Assembly: GCA_019247135.1 (NCBI GenBank)
Contig: JAFAPL010000705.1
Location: 1-9,387 of the forward strand
DNA: 9,387 nucleotides
Source: Chloroflexota bacterium
Lineage (GTDB): Bacteria > Chloroflexota > UBA6077 > CF-72
Direction: 5' to 3'
Shown here: piece by piece, positions 1 through 5,723 of the stretch
How the letters are laid out: every line of letters begins with the position of its first letter
Numbering within the stretch: position 1 is the first letter of the stretch
The notes under the pieces: generated by a model
Told to the model about the DNA's origin: nothing
The model's input: only the letters and a program-made list of their open reading frames with translations
Databases searched by the model: none
Program-made: the position numbers and the translations under genes

Positions 1-185
1 GCGCTTCACTCATGGTCGGCGGCAACATCGTTGGTCAGACACGCATCTTGACGACAGCGATTGCACTGGAGTCGAGCCGCGGCGACTTCGCTCTGGCGCT
101 GGCGCTCGGCCTGGTACTGCTGCTGCTCGCCCTGGCGGTCAACGCCAGCCTGGGTGTTGCTGCTCGTCTACGGGTCCCGAGTTAG
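1..185 (+). CDS. tupB: Tungstate-type ABC transporter permease, C-terminal fragment (TupB-like)
   Basis: Only the last 60 codons are in the window (frame begins at base 3, TAG at 183-185). The protein would be the inner-membrane permease of a tungstate/oxyanion ABC importer, working with a binding protein (TupA) and an ATPase (TupC) that would lie to the left. The visible part reads MVGGNIVGQTRILTTAIALE, then a GDFALALALG stretch and a Leu-rich final membrane segment ending in a short basic tail. The M-V-G-G-N-I-x-G-x-T-R-x-L-T-T-A-I block is the C-terminal signature I know from TupB permeases, distinct from molybdate (ModB) and phosphate (PstA) permeases. The stop lies inside the 3' end of the convergent phosphatidyltransferase gene (18-bp overlap). 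Family is fairly certain; metal specificity is inferred from the signature alone. Confidence 0.72.
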   Translation, partial: ASLMVGGNIVGQTRILTTAIALESSRGDFALALALGLVLLLLALAVNASLGVAARLRVPS

Positions 186-773
186 GCCGGCCAGCGTGTG
201 CGCGACGTGGAGAACTCGCTGGAAGACTGTGACCGTGGTCAGGACGGCGAGGAGTGCGAGGATGAGGACCAGCGCCTGGGGCAGGATGGGGGCGAGGAGG
301 AGGCCGATGCCCAGCGCAATGATGCGTTCGGGGCGCTGGAACCAGCCAACCTCGGCGGCCTGAAGGCCGACGCCCTCGGCGCGGGCGCGCGAATACGAGA
401 CCATGAGCGAGCCGACCAGGGCGATGTACGTCAGGGCGACGCCCAGAGTGTTGCCGGTGGACTGGTAGTACCAGAGCAGACCAAAAAAGACGCAGGCCTC
501 GGCGACGCGGTCACATACAGAATCCAGGAAAGCGCCGAAGGTGGTGACACGGTCAGTGGCGCGGGCGAGGGCGCCGTCCAGCGTGTCGGTGGCGCTGAAG
601 ATCCAGAGGCACACACCGGCGGCGGTGAACCAGCCGTTGGCGACGAGGATGCCGACCGAGGCCGTGAGGACGGAGCCGACGATGGTCAGGGCGTTGGGGG
701 TGAAGCCGAGGCGGCCGAGGAAGAGGGCGGGCGCGACGGCCGCGCGGCGGGAGTGTTGTTTGAGCTCTTTCAC
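168..773 (-). CDS. CDP-alcohol phosphatidyltransferase (PgsA / phosphatidylinositol-phosphate synthase type)
   Basis: A 201-residue integral membrane enzyme that transfers a phosphatidyl group from CDP-diacylglycerol to an alcohol such as inositol phosphate or glycerol phosphate. The full family motif D-x2-D-G-x2-A-R-x8-G-x3-D-x3-D is intact: D63, D66, G67, A70, R71, G80, D84, D88. About six hydrophobic segments follow the usual fold. The later SYSRARAEG stretch (126-134) and the QRPER motif (146-150) resemble actinobacterial phosphatidylinositol-phosphate synthases and archaeal relatives, which fits the PimA-like and PatA-like genes upstream; glycerol-phosphate specificity cannot be excluded. 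The start is GTG (771-773): an in-frame TGA lies upstream with no earlier ATG/GTG/TTG between. No good Shine-Dalgarno sequence is visible. It is separated from the glycosyltransferase by 237 bp, so it may be transcribed apart from the upstream operon. Confidence 0.9.
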   Translation of the reverse strand: MKELKQHSRRAAVAPALFLGRLGFTPNALTIVGSVLTASVGILVANGWFTAAGVCLWIFSATDTLDGALARATDRVTTFGAFLDSVCDRVAEACVFFGLLWYYQSTGNTLGVALTYIALVGSLMVSYSRARAEGVGLQAAEVGWFQRPERIIALGIGLLLAPILPQALVLILALLAVLTTVTVFQRVLHVAHTLAGLTRDP

Positions 774-944
774 GCGGCCGCTGGAGGGCGCGAGCGACGC
801 TTCACGTTCTTCACGCGGCGGCCGGAGGCGTCTAGCTCAGTCACAGGATCTTCAGCACAGGTGAGCCCGGCCGAGGCATGAACCAGGGTGGGAAATGCGG
901 GCTGCCGGGGCGTTCCATGCAGCACGACGAGTCGGAGGGTGCGG

Positions 945-968
945 CACGGCCGCTCATGAGCGGCCGTG
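945..968. repeat. Perfect 24-bp palindrome (first of an abutting pair)
   Basis: The bases are exactly self-complementary about the 956/957 centre (core CGGCCGCTCATGAGCGGCCG). Transcribed from either strand they can form a long GC-rich hairpin. On the minus strand it is the second hairpin after the glycosyltransferase stop. No U-run follows it, so it is not a standard intrinsic terminator; pause, RNA-stabilising or protein-binding roles are open. Confidence 0.85.
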
Positions 969-992
969 GGAGCCCGCACATGTGCGGGCTCC
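969..992. repeat. Perfect 24-bp palindrome (second of an abutting pair)
   Basis: Exactly self-complementary about 980/981 (core GAGCCCGCACATGTGCGGGC), beginning at the base after the previous palindrome ends. On the minus strand it is the first hairpin, starting 18 nt after the glycosyltransferase TGA. On the plus strand it is followed by only TTGT. Its sequence is unrelated to its neighbour apart from GC-richness, so this is not a simple duplication. A terminator-like or transcription-insulating role at the end of the operon is plausible but unproven. Confidence 0.85.
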
Positions 993-1010
993 TTGTAAAA
1001 GACAAACCCC

Positions 1011-2216
1011 TCACACGCGCATGAGCATGCCTGCCATGCGGCGGACGCGCGCGAAGCGGACGTGCTGTGGCTCGGGCTCGCCCGCGCGGCGCTCGAGCAC
1101 GTGCTCGTAGTAGTCGAGCACCTGGGAGGCGATGCGAGGCCAATCGTAAAATCGCGCTTTGGCCTGGCCGGCGCGGCGCATGCTGGCACGCAGCTCGGGA
1201 TTGCTGAGCAGGCGGCAGATGGCATCGGCGATCGCGCCCGGGTTCTTCGGTTCGACCAGCAGCCCATGCTCGCCCTGCGCGACGACGTCGCGATACCCGG
1301 GGATATCCGAGGCGACAATCGGCGCTCCCGCGGCCATCGCTTCCAACAGCACGATCCCGAAGCTCTCCTGGCCCGTGTTGGGCGCGCAGAAGAGATCCGC
1401 AGCCTGGTAGTAGCGCGGCAGATCCTCGCTCGACACATAGCCAGCGAACGTCACATCCGAAGGTGACCAGCCCTGGCGCGTGGCAAAGCGCTTGTAACCC
1501 TCCAGCGGCCGTCCTCGGCCAACGACGATCAGACGCGCGTCAGGCACGCGCTGAACGACCATCGGCCATGCGCGCAGTAGAAAGCGCAGGCCCTTCCGCT
1601 TTTCCAGGCGGCCGACGAAGAGCACGGTGGGCCGCCTGTCGCGCGGAGATTCGAGCGGGTCCGTGGGTGTATTGAAGCGAGGAAAATCGATGCCGTTGCC
1701 GATGATGCGGTAGTCGGCCGGGAAGTACTCGCCTACGAACTCGCGCGCCGCGCGCGAGACGGCGATGTGCCCGTGCAGCTTGCGAAAGAACGGTCGCAGG
1801 ATGCCCTTCCCGTAAAAGTACGCCAGGCGCGAGTTGCGATACGCGTGAAAGGTGCCGACGTTCGCGGCATTCGAGTGCCGCAAGACGGTCAACGGCAACG
1901 CGGGCATCATCGGCTCATGCAGGTGGATCAGATCGAACTGCTCCTGCTGGAGCAGTCGTTTCGCCTGCAGGTAGGAGCGCAGCGAGAGCGTGATGCGCGC
2001 GACTGATCCGTTAGCGGGGATCGAGACGACACGTCCGATGCGATGTATGTGGCCGTCGTCTATCGCGGTGATCGGTTCGGACTCGTCATCCGACGAGGGC
2101 GCGACGATATGCACCTCGTGGCCGCTGGTGCGGAACTGCTCGGCCAGATGTGCGACATGCTCGGTAACACCGCCCGGATACGCGAAGTCGTACGGAGAGA
2201 CGAGCGCGATCTTCAC
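1011..2216 (-). CDS. pimA: GT4 glycosyltransferase, PimA-like (phosphatidylinositol mannosyltransferase family)
   Basis: A 401-residue GT-B retaining glycosyltransferase, probably cytosolic and membrane-associated, transferring a sugar (GDP-mannose in PimA) to a phosphatidylinositol-type lipid. Landmarks: N-terminal KIALVSPYDFAYPGGV (PGG loop 14-16), PANGSVAR (67-74), HLHEP (98-102), GTFHA (121-125), R203 and K208 of the donor-phosphate site, and E284-x7-E292 in the CAPNTGQESFGIVLLEAMAA block (277-296). These match mycobacterial PimA block for block, closer than to generic GT4 enzymes. The start is GTG (2214-2216), because homology begins right there and it lies 13 nt after the acyltransferase stop; a longer in-frame extension would run through that gene. 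No Shine-Dalgarno sequence is evident, so translation is probably coupled. The tail beyond residue 376 is basic and not conserved in PimA. Family certain; sugar and acceptor inferred. Confidence 0.88.
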   Translation of the reverse strand: MKIALVSPYDFAYPGGVTEHVAHLAEQFRTSGHEVHIVAPSSDDESEPITAIDDGHIHRIGRVVSIPANGSVARITLSLRSYLQAKRLLQQEQFDLIHLHEPMMPALPLTVLRHSNAANVGTFHAYRNSRLAYFYGKGILRPFFRKLHGHIAVSRAAREFVGEYFPADYRIIGNGIDFPRFNTPTDPLESPRDRRPTVLFVGRLEKRKGLRFLLRAWPMVVQRVPDARLIVVGRGRPLEGYKRFATRQGWSPSDVTFAGYVSSEDLPRYYQAADLFCAPNTGQESFGIVLLEAMAAGAPIVASDIPGYRDVVAQGEHGLLVEPKNPGAIADAICRLLSNPELRASMRRAGQAKARFYDWPRIASQVLDYYEHVLERRAGEPEPQHVRFARVRRMAGMLMRV

Positions 2217-2229
2217 GACGCGTCGCGGC

Positions 2230-3102
2230 TCAGCCGGACTGTGCGTCGGGCCAGCGTTTCTGGAAAACCGTCCATTGCTGCGGATGGCTCGCGATATGGT
2301 ACTCCAGGCGTTCAGCGACGGCCCGCGTGAGCAGGAGCACGTCCTGCTTGGGGTCTCCGGATCGTTCGATCGTGATGGGCGGCTCGAAGATCCCATCAAA
2401 GCGGCCGTCTGGCCGAAGTCTGGCGATCGCCGCGAGAATCGGGGCACCGGTACGCACCGAGAGTGCGGCGGGGCCGTCCGCAAACGTGGTCGGCGCGCCA
2501 AAGAATGGAATGACGGGGCCAGTCCCGTTGATGTCGCGGTCGGTCACCAGGCCCAGCACTTCGTTACGGCGCAGGGCGGCAACAAGCTCGCGCAGCGCGT
2601 ATGGCGTGGCTGGAAGGAGCCGCGCCCCGAACGCTTCACGTTGGGCGACGAAAAAGTCGAGCAGCTCGGGAGGTTCGATCGGCTCCAGCAGGCCACTGAG
2701 ACGGTAACCAAGAGCGGGTAGGACCTGACCGACAAGTGAAACGCTCGCCAGGTGACAAGTGACCAGGATGGCGCCGTGGCCATTCGTCAGCGCCTGGTCG
2801 ACGTTTTCCAGGCCCTGAATTTCGATCAGACGAAGCAGCTCCGCCCGGCTGAGGTATGGCAGGGAAAAGATGTCCCAGTAGTTGAGCGCGCCGCACATGA
2901 AGACCGCGCGCACCTCACTGCTCGTTGGCGGCCTGTGAAGAATGTGCCGCAAGTTATCGATCACCGCCGCGCGCGCGGTCGGGCTCGAGAAGTACCACAA
3001 CGTGCCGCCGACCGCACACAGGCGCACTGCCGCCGTGTGAGGCACACGCGCCGCAAGCCGGCCCAGGATGGCGAATAACGCGATCAGCGCGCGGACTCGC
3101 AC
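2230..3102 (-). CDS. LpxL/HtrB/PatA-family lysophospholipid-type acyltransferase with altered HX4D motif
   Basis: A 290-residue member of the bacterial lipid acyltransferase family (HtrB/LpxL in Gram-negatives, PatA for phosphatidylinositol mannosides in Actinobacteria), expected at the inner face of the membrane with acyl-CoA or acyl-ACP as donor. Seen: hydrophobic N-terminus (1-20), GHGAILVTCHLASVSLVG (108-125) carrying catalytic His117, DRDINGTG (188-195), PFFGAP (199-204), the DGPAALSVRTGAPIL stretch (209-223), and a C-terminal WTVFQKRW. Order and length fit the family. Unusual: the H-x4-D/E motif normally reads like HLGNWD, but here position +5 after the His is Ser122. The start is GTG (3100-3102), 6 nt after the exporter stop, with no clear ribosome site. 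Being next to the PimA-like gene argues for glycolipid acylation rather than lipid A, for which no gene is seen here. Confidence 0.87.
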   Translation of the reverse strand: MRVRALIALFAILGRLAARVPHTAAVRLCAVGGTLWYFSSPTARAAVIDNLRHILHRPPTSSEVRAVFMCGALNYWDIFSLPYLSRAELLRLIEIQGLENVDQALTNGHGAILVTCHLASVSLVGQVLPALGYRLSGLLEPIEPPELLDFFVAQREAFGARLLPATPYALRELVAALRRNEVLGLVTDRDINGTGPVIPFFGAPTTFADGPAALSVRTGAPILAAIARLRPDGRFDGIFEPPITIERSGDPKQDVLLLTRAVAERLEYHIASHPQQWTVFQKRWPDAQSG

Positions 3103-3108
3103 CCGCGG

Positions 3109-4713
3109 CTAGTCGGCCAGGATGGTCGGGCCGCGGGGGCCTGTCATGCGAGGGCGCCGCATGAACAACGCGGGTGGAATTGCCAGGAGCGTGATCACGG
3201 CCGTCACCCGGAAGACGTCGTCGAAGGCCATCACCGCCGCTGTGAGCGCGACCTGTTGGGCTGCCATCATCAGGCCCATGGCCTGGCTTTGAACACCCGA
3301 CAAGCCGTGCGCGGTCGCCATCTGCTGGCCCATATACAGCAGCCTCTGGAGCGGCAGGTTCTCGGGAGTGACCGTCTGGTCGAGCATCGCCGTGTGATAC
3401 GTCTGGCGTAGCTGCAGCACGGTCACCACGACCGCTGTGCCGAAGGCGCCGAACACCTGGCGCATGACGTTGCTCATCGACGATGCGCGGCTCATCAAGT
3501 GCATGGGCACCGCGTTGAGACCGGCCGTCATGGACGGCATCATCACCAGACCCATCGCTACGCCGCGTGCGGCCAACCACACGCGGATCGTCATGTCGCT
3601 CGTGTGTAAATCGAGTGAGCTGAAGTTCCAGGTCGTCACAACCAGGAGCGGCAGACCCACCAGTAGCAGCGGGCGGGCGCCGACACGATCCACCACTCGA
3701 CCGACCAGCGGCATCGCCACGGTCATCGGCAGCACCTGCGCGACCAGGATCAGACCCGTCTCGGCGGCGCCGAGGCCGCGAAAGTTCTGCAAGAACAGCG
3801 GGAGCACGAGCATACCGCCGAACATGCCGACCGTCAGCACGAAGCTGACCATGGCCGAGAGCGTGAAGATCGGGATCGCGAACAGGCGAAGCTCGAGGAG
3901 CGGGTGCTCGTCGGTGAGCTCGACCCACACCCATGCGGCGAGTCCCGTCAGGCCGATGGCGAAACGAAGCAGGATGCCTGGATTGGTCCAGCCGTCCGTG
4001 GCCGCATCGGACAGGCCGAGAAGAAGCGCCGAAAACGCGACCGCCGAAAGGAGAAAACCGCGCAGATCAAATTTGAGCCCGGGCACGTACTCCGATTCGC
4101 GCAGCAACGTGAAGCCCATGAAGAGTCCGAGCAGCCCGATGGGTACGTTCAGGGTGAAGATCACGCGCCAGTCGATGTACTCGACGATGTAGCCGCCTAG
4201 TGTCGGACCAAGTACCGGGGCGAGCATCAGCGGCAAGCCGAAAAAGCCCATGATCGTGTTGCGTTGCTGGGGCGGCACCACCCGGAACAGCATCGTCATG
4301 CCCAGCGGCATCAGCATCCCGCCGCCGAGGCCCTGAATGACGCGGAACGCCACCAGGCTCGTGTTGTTCCATGCCAGACCGCATAGCAATGAGCCCAGCG
4401 TGAACAGGCCCATCGTGATCAGGTACAGCCGCTTGGTGCCGAACGTATCCGAGAGATAACCAGTGGCGGGCATGATTACCGCGAGCGAGAGCATGTAGCT
4501 GGTAACGACCAACTGGGTCTCGTGCACACCGACGCCAAAGACGGTGGTGATCTTGGGCAAGGCGATGTTCACCACCGTCTGGTCGAGCATGACCATGAAC
4601 GTCCCGACGACCGTGCAGAGCAGCACCTGCCACTTGTAGTCCAGGCCATGCAGCAGCCCCAGCCCGCGCGGGACGGCAAGGCCCTGAGCGATCGGCGGGT
4701 TTGCGGCAGCCAC
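3109..4713 (-). CDS. DHA2-family (EmrB/QacA) MFS drug:H+ antiporter
   Basis: A 534-residue inner-membrane exporter of the 14-TM DHA2 class that couples substrate efflux to proton entry. Motifs in order: D1 LDQTVVNIALPKI (43-55), motif A GYLSDTFGTKR (85-95), motif B around RVIQGLGGGMLMP (124-136), and the antiporter motif C region APVLGPTLGGYI (165-176) followed by the DWRVIFTLNVPIG hallmark (181-193). Length is normal for EmrB. The start is GTG (4711-4713), 5 nt after the EmrA-like stop, with no strong Shine-Dalgarno sequence, so coupled translation is likely. EmrB-type pumps need an EmrA adaptor, and the gene directly before it is one. The substrate is unknown; the MarR gene heading the operon suggests induction by a small toxic or lipophilic ligand. 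Confidence 0.95.
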   Translation of the reverse strand: MAAANPPIAQGLAVPRGLGLLHGLDYKWQVLLCTVVGTFMVMLDQTVVNIALPKITTVFGVGVHETQLVVTSYMLSLAVIMPATGYLSDTFGTKRLYLITMGLFTLGSLLCGLAWNNTSLVAFRVIQGLGGGMLMPLGMTMLFRVVPPQQRNTIMGFFGLPLMLAPVLGPTLGGYIVEYIDWRVIFTLNVPIGLLGLFMGFTLLRESEYVPGLKFDLRGFLLSAVAFSALLLGLSDAATDGWTNPGILLRFAIGLTGLAAWVWVELTDEHPLLELRLFAIPIFTLSAMVSFVLTVGMFGGMLVLPLFLQNFRGLGAAETGLILVAQVLPMTVAMPLVGRVVDRVGARPLLLVGLPLLVVTTWNFSSLDLHTSDMTIRVWLAARGVAMGLVMMPSMTAGLNAVPMHLMSRASSMSNVMRQVFGAFGTAVVVTVLQLRQTYHTAMLDQTVTPENLPLQRLLYMGQQMATAHGLSGVQSQAMGLMMAAQQVALTAAVMAFDDVFRVTAVITLLAIPPALFMRRPRMTGPRGPTILAD

Positions 4714-4718
4714 CGCGC

Positions 4719-5723
4719 TCAGTCGCTCACGCGGATCTTGACTTCGACGTTGGCTCCCAGAAGCGTTGGCTGATTGCCGAGGTTCACCGAGATACGCACC
4801 GGGATCAGCTGAGTGACTTTGGTGAAGTTGCCCGACGTATTCGAAGTCGGCAGCATGGAGAAGGTGTTCGCCGTCGCAGGCGTGACCGCCTCCACCTTAC
4901 CGGGGATGTCCTGGTTCAGGGCGTCGACGTGGACGGTCACGGGCTGACCGACCTTGACCCGGGCAATGCTCGTCTCCTCGACGTTGGCGGTCACATACAG
5001 CTGAGTGGGATCGACCACCTGTAGGATCGCCTGACCCGCCTGCACGTTCGAGCCCACCGCGACGGGCTCGGCGATCACCACCCCATCGATCGGTGACTGG
5101 ACGTCCACCTTGCTGTCGGCGCTGCCCAGAAAGCCCATCCTGGGCTGTCCGTTCTGAGCCGTGCCGATCTGTGAGGGCAGAGCCACCTGCGAGACCACGT
5201 CACCTCGGTGAACCTGATCGCCAATGCTCGGCCCGATCGTGTCGACTCGACCAGCGTTCATGGAACCAACCTGGACCGGCTGGCCAGCGAGCTGAGCGTT
5301 GTCGGTCGAGACGTACAGGACGCTCTCGCGCCATGCGTTGAAGCCGACGAACGCAAGCACCAGCAGGATGACCAGGACGATCGGCAAGAGCACGCGGCGG
5401 TTGAGGAACCTCGGGCGGCGTCGGGGCGCGGGAGTTTCCCCCACCATCGCGGCAGGCGCCACTGGCGCCGTTCCTGGCTGCCCAGCGGGCGCAGACGGAG
5501 CCGGAGCTCCAGCGGGCGCGGGGGCAGCGGGGGCACCAGCGGGCGCCGCCGGAGCGGGGGCACCAGCGGGCGCTTCGGGTTCAGCGACAGCCGCGACGGC
5601 GGGTGTGCGCTCGAGCCCAGCGTTCGGCGCGTGCGCGCTGTTGCCGTCTCTTCCGTTCCCGTCTCGTCCGTCGCCGTCAGGGTGATATGGCCGCTGCTGC
5701 GGATCTTGCACTCGAACATTCAT
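4719..5723 (-). CDS. EmrA/HlyD-family membrane fusion protein, hairpin-less, with Pro/Ala repeat N-terminus
   Basis: A 334-residue adaptor, probably the partner of the following MFS pump. Residues 1-108 are a predicted cytoplasmic low-complexity region: a DG/GRDGN-rich stretch (16-28), four 9-residue Pro/Ala/Gly repeats (51-86) and a basic RRRPRFLNRR cluster (101-110). A single membrane segment follows (about 111-130). The external part has the barrel and lipoyl halves: STDNAQLAG (139-147) and the VQSPIDGVVI block (208-217), VEETSIARVKVGQ (248-260) and a C-terminal beta-barrel. Only a short non-coiled linker (about 181-206) sits where EmrA proteins normally carry a long coiled-coil hairpin. 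The ATG overlaps the previous TAA by one base; a GGAG (5731-5734) lies 7 nt upstream. The preceding gene has an oversized hairpin, so the two adaptors may divide the work (inference). Confidence 0.9.
   Translation of the reverse strand: MNVRVQDPQQRPYHPDGDGRDGNGRDGNSAHAPNAGLERTPAVAAVAEPEAPAGAPAPAAPAGAPAAPAPAGAPAPSAPAGQPGTAPVAPAAMVGETPAPRRRPRFLNRRVLLPIVLVILLVLAFVGFNAWRESVLYVSTDNAQLAGQPVQVGSMNAGRVDTIGPSIGDQVHRGDVVSQVALPSQIGTAQNGQPRMGFLGSADSKVDVQSPIDGVVIAEPVAVGSNVQAGQAILQVVDPTQLYVTANVEETSIARVKVGQPVTVHVDALNQDIPGKVEAVTPATANTFSMLPTSNTSGNFTKVTQLIPVRISVNLGNQPTLLGANVEVKIRVSD
5466..5573 (-). repeat. 27-bp tandem repeat, 4 copies, encoding a 9-residue Pro/Ala/Gly unit
   Basis: Within the EmrA-like gene the plus-strand block CCAGCGGGC recurs at 5482, 5509, 5536 and 5563, exactly 27 bp apart. 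The encoded units are APAGAPAPA, APAGAPAAP, APAGAPAPS and APAGQPGTA (residues 51-86), the last being the most diverged. The array lies before the membrane segment, so it should form a flexible cytoplasmic linker. Such an array can change copy number by slippage. Confidence 0.85.

Larger units (their letters stand above)
774..1010. other. Intergenic stretch between glycosyltransferase and phosphatidyltransferase
   Basis: This 237-bp gap breaks an otherwise nearly gapless minus-strand gene series. I see no convincing gene: the reading frames crossing it are extensions of shadow frames. Its only clear structure is the pair of abutting palindromes at 945-968 and 969-992, just downstream of the glycosyltransferase stop. 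I could not find a convincing -35/-10 pair for the phosphatidyltransferase in the remaining part. Confidence 0.6.

Noticed and set aside
198..881. Long plus-strand open frame opposite the phosphatidyltransferase
   Set aside because: Asp/Glu/Gly-rich composition typical of antisense frames in GC-rich DNA; the minus-strand frame has the complete CDP-alcohol transferase motif.
945..992. Intrinsic terminator
   Set aside because: The hairpins are strong, but no U-tract follows on the minus strand and only TTGT on the plus strand, so it cannot be called a standard terminator.
770..1438. Minus-strand 222-residue open frame bridging the intergenic gap
   Set aside because: Mostly a shifted shadow of the PimA-like gene; its low-complexity Arg/Ser/Ala composition and lack of motifs do not support a gene in 774-1010.
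2217..2501. Longer glycosyltransferase beginning near 2501
   Set aside because: The extension runs through the acyltransferase gene in another frame and has no homology; the family begins at KIALVSPYD just after the GTG at 2216.
1990..2721. Plus-strand open frame opposite the acyltransferase and glycosyltransferase
   Set aside because: No recognisable domain, and it spans the junction of two well-supported minus-strand genes.
2954..3934. Minus-strand 326-residue open frame
   Set aside because: Arg/Gly/Pro/Asp-rich out-of-frame shadow of the MFS exporter gene.
3437..4192. Plus-strand 251-residue open frame
   Set aside because: Ser/Arg/Pro-rich antisense shadow of the MFS gene with its strong membrane motifs on the other strand.
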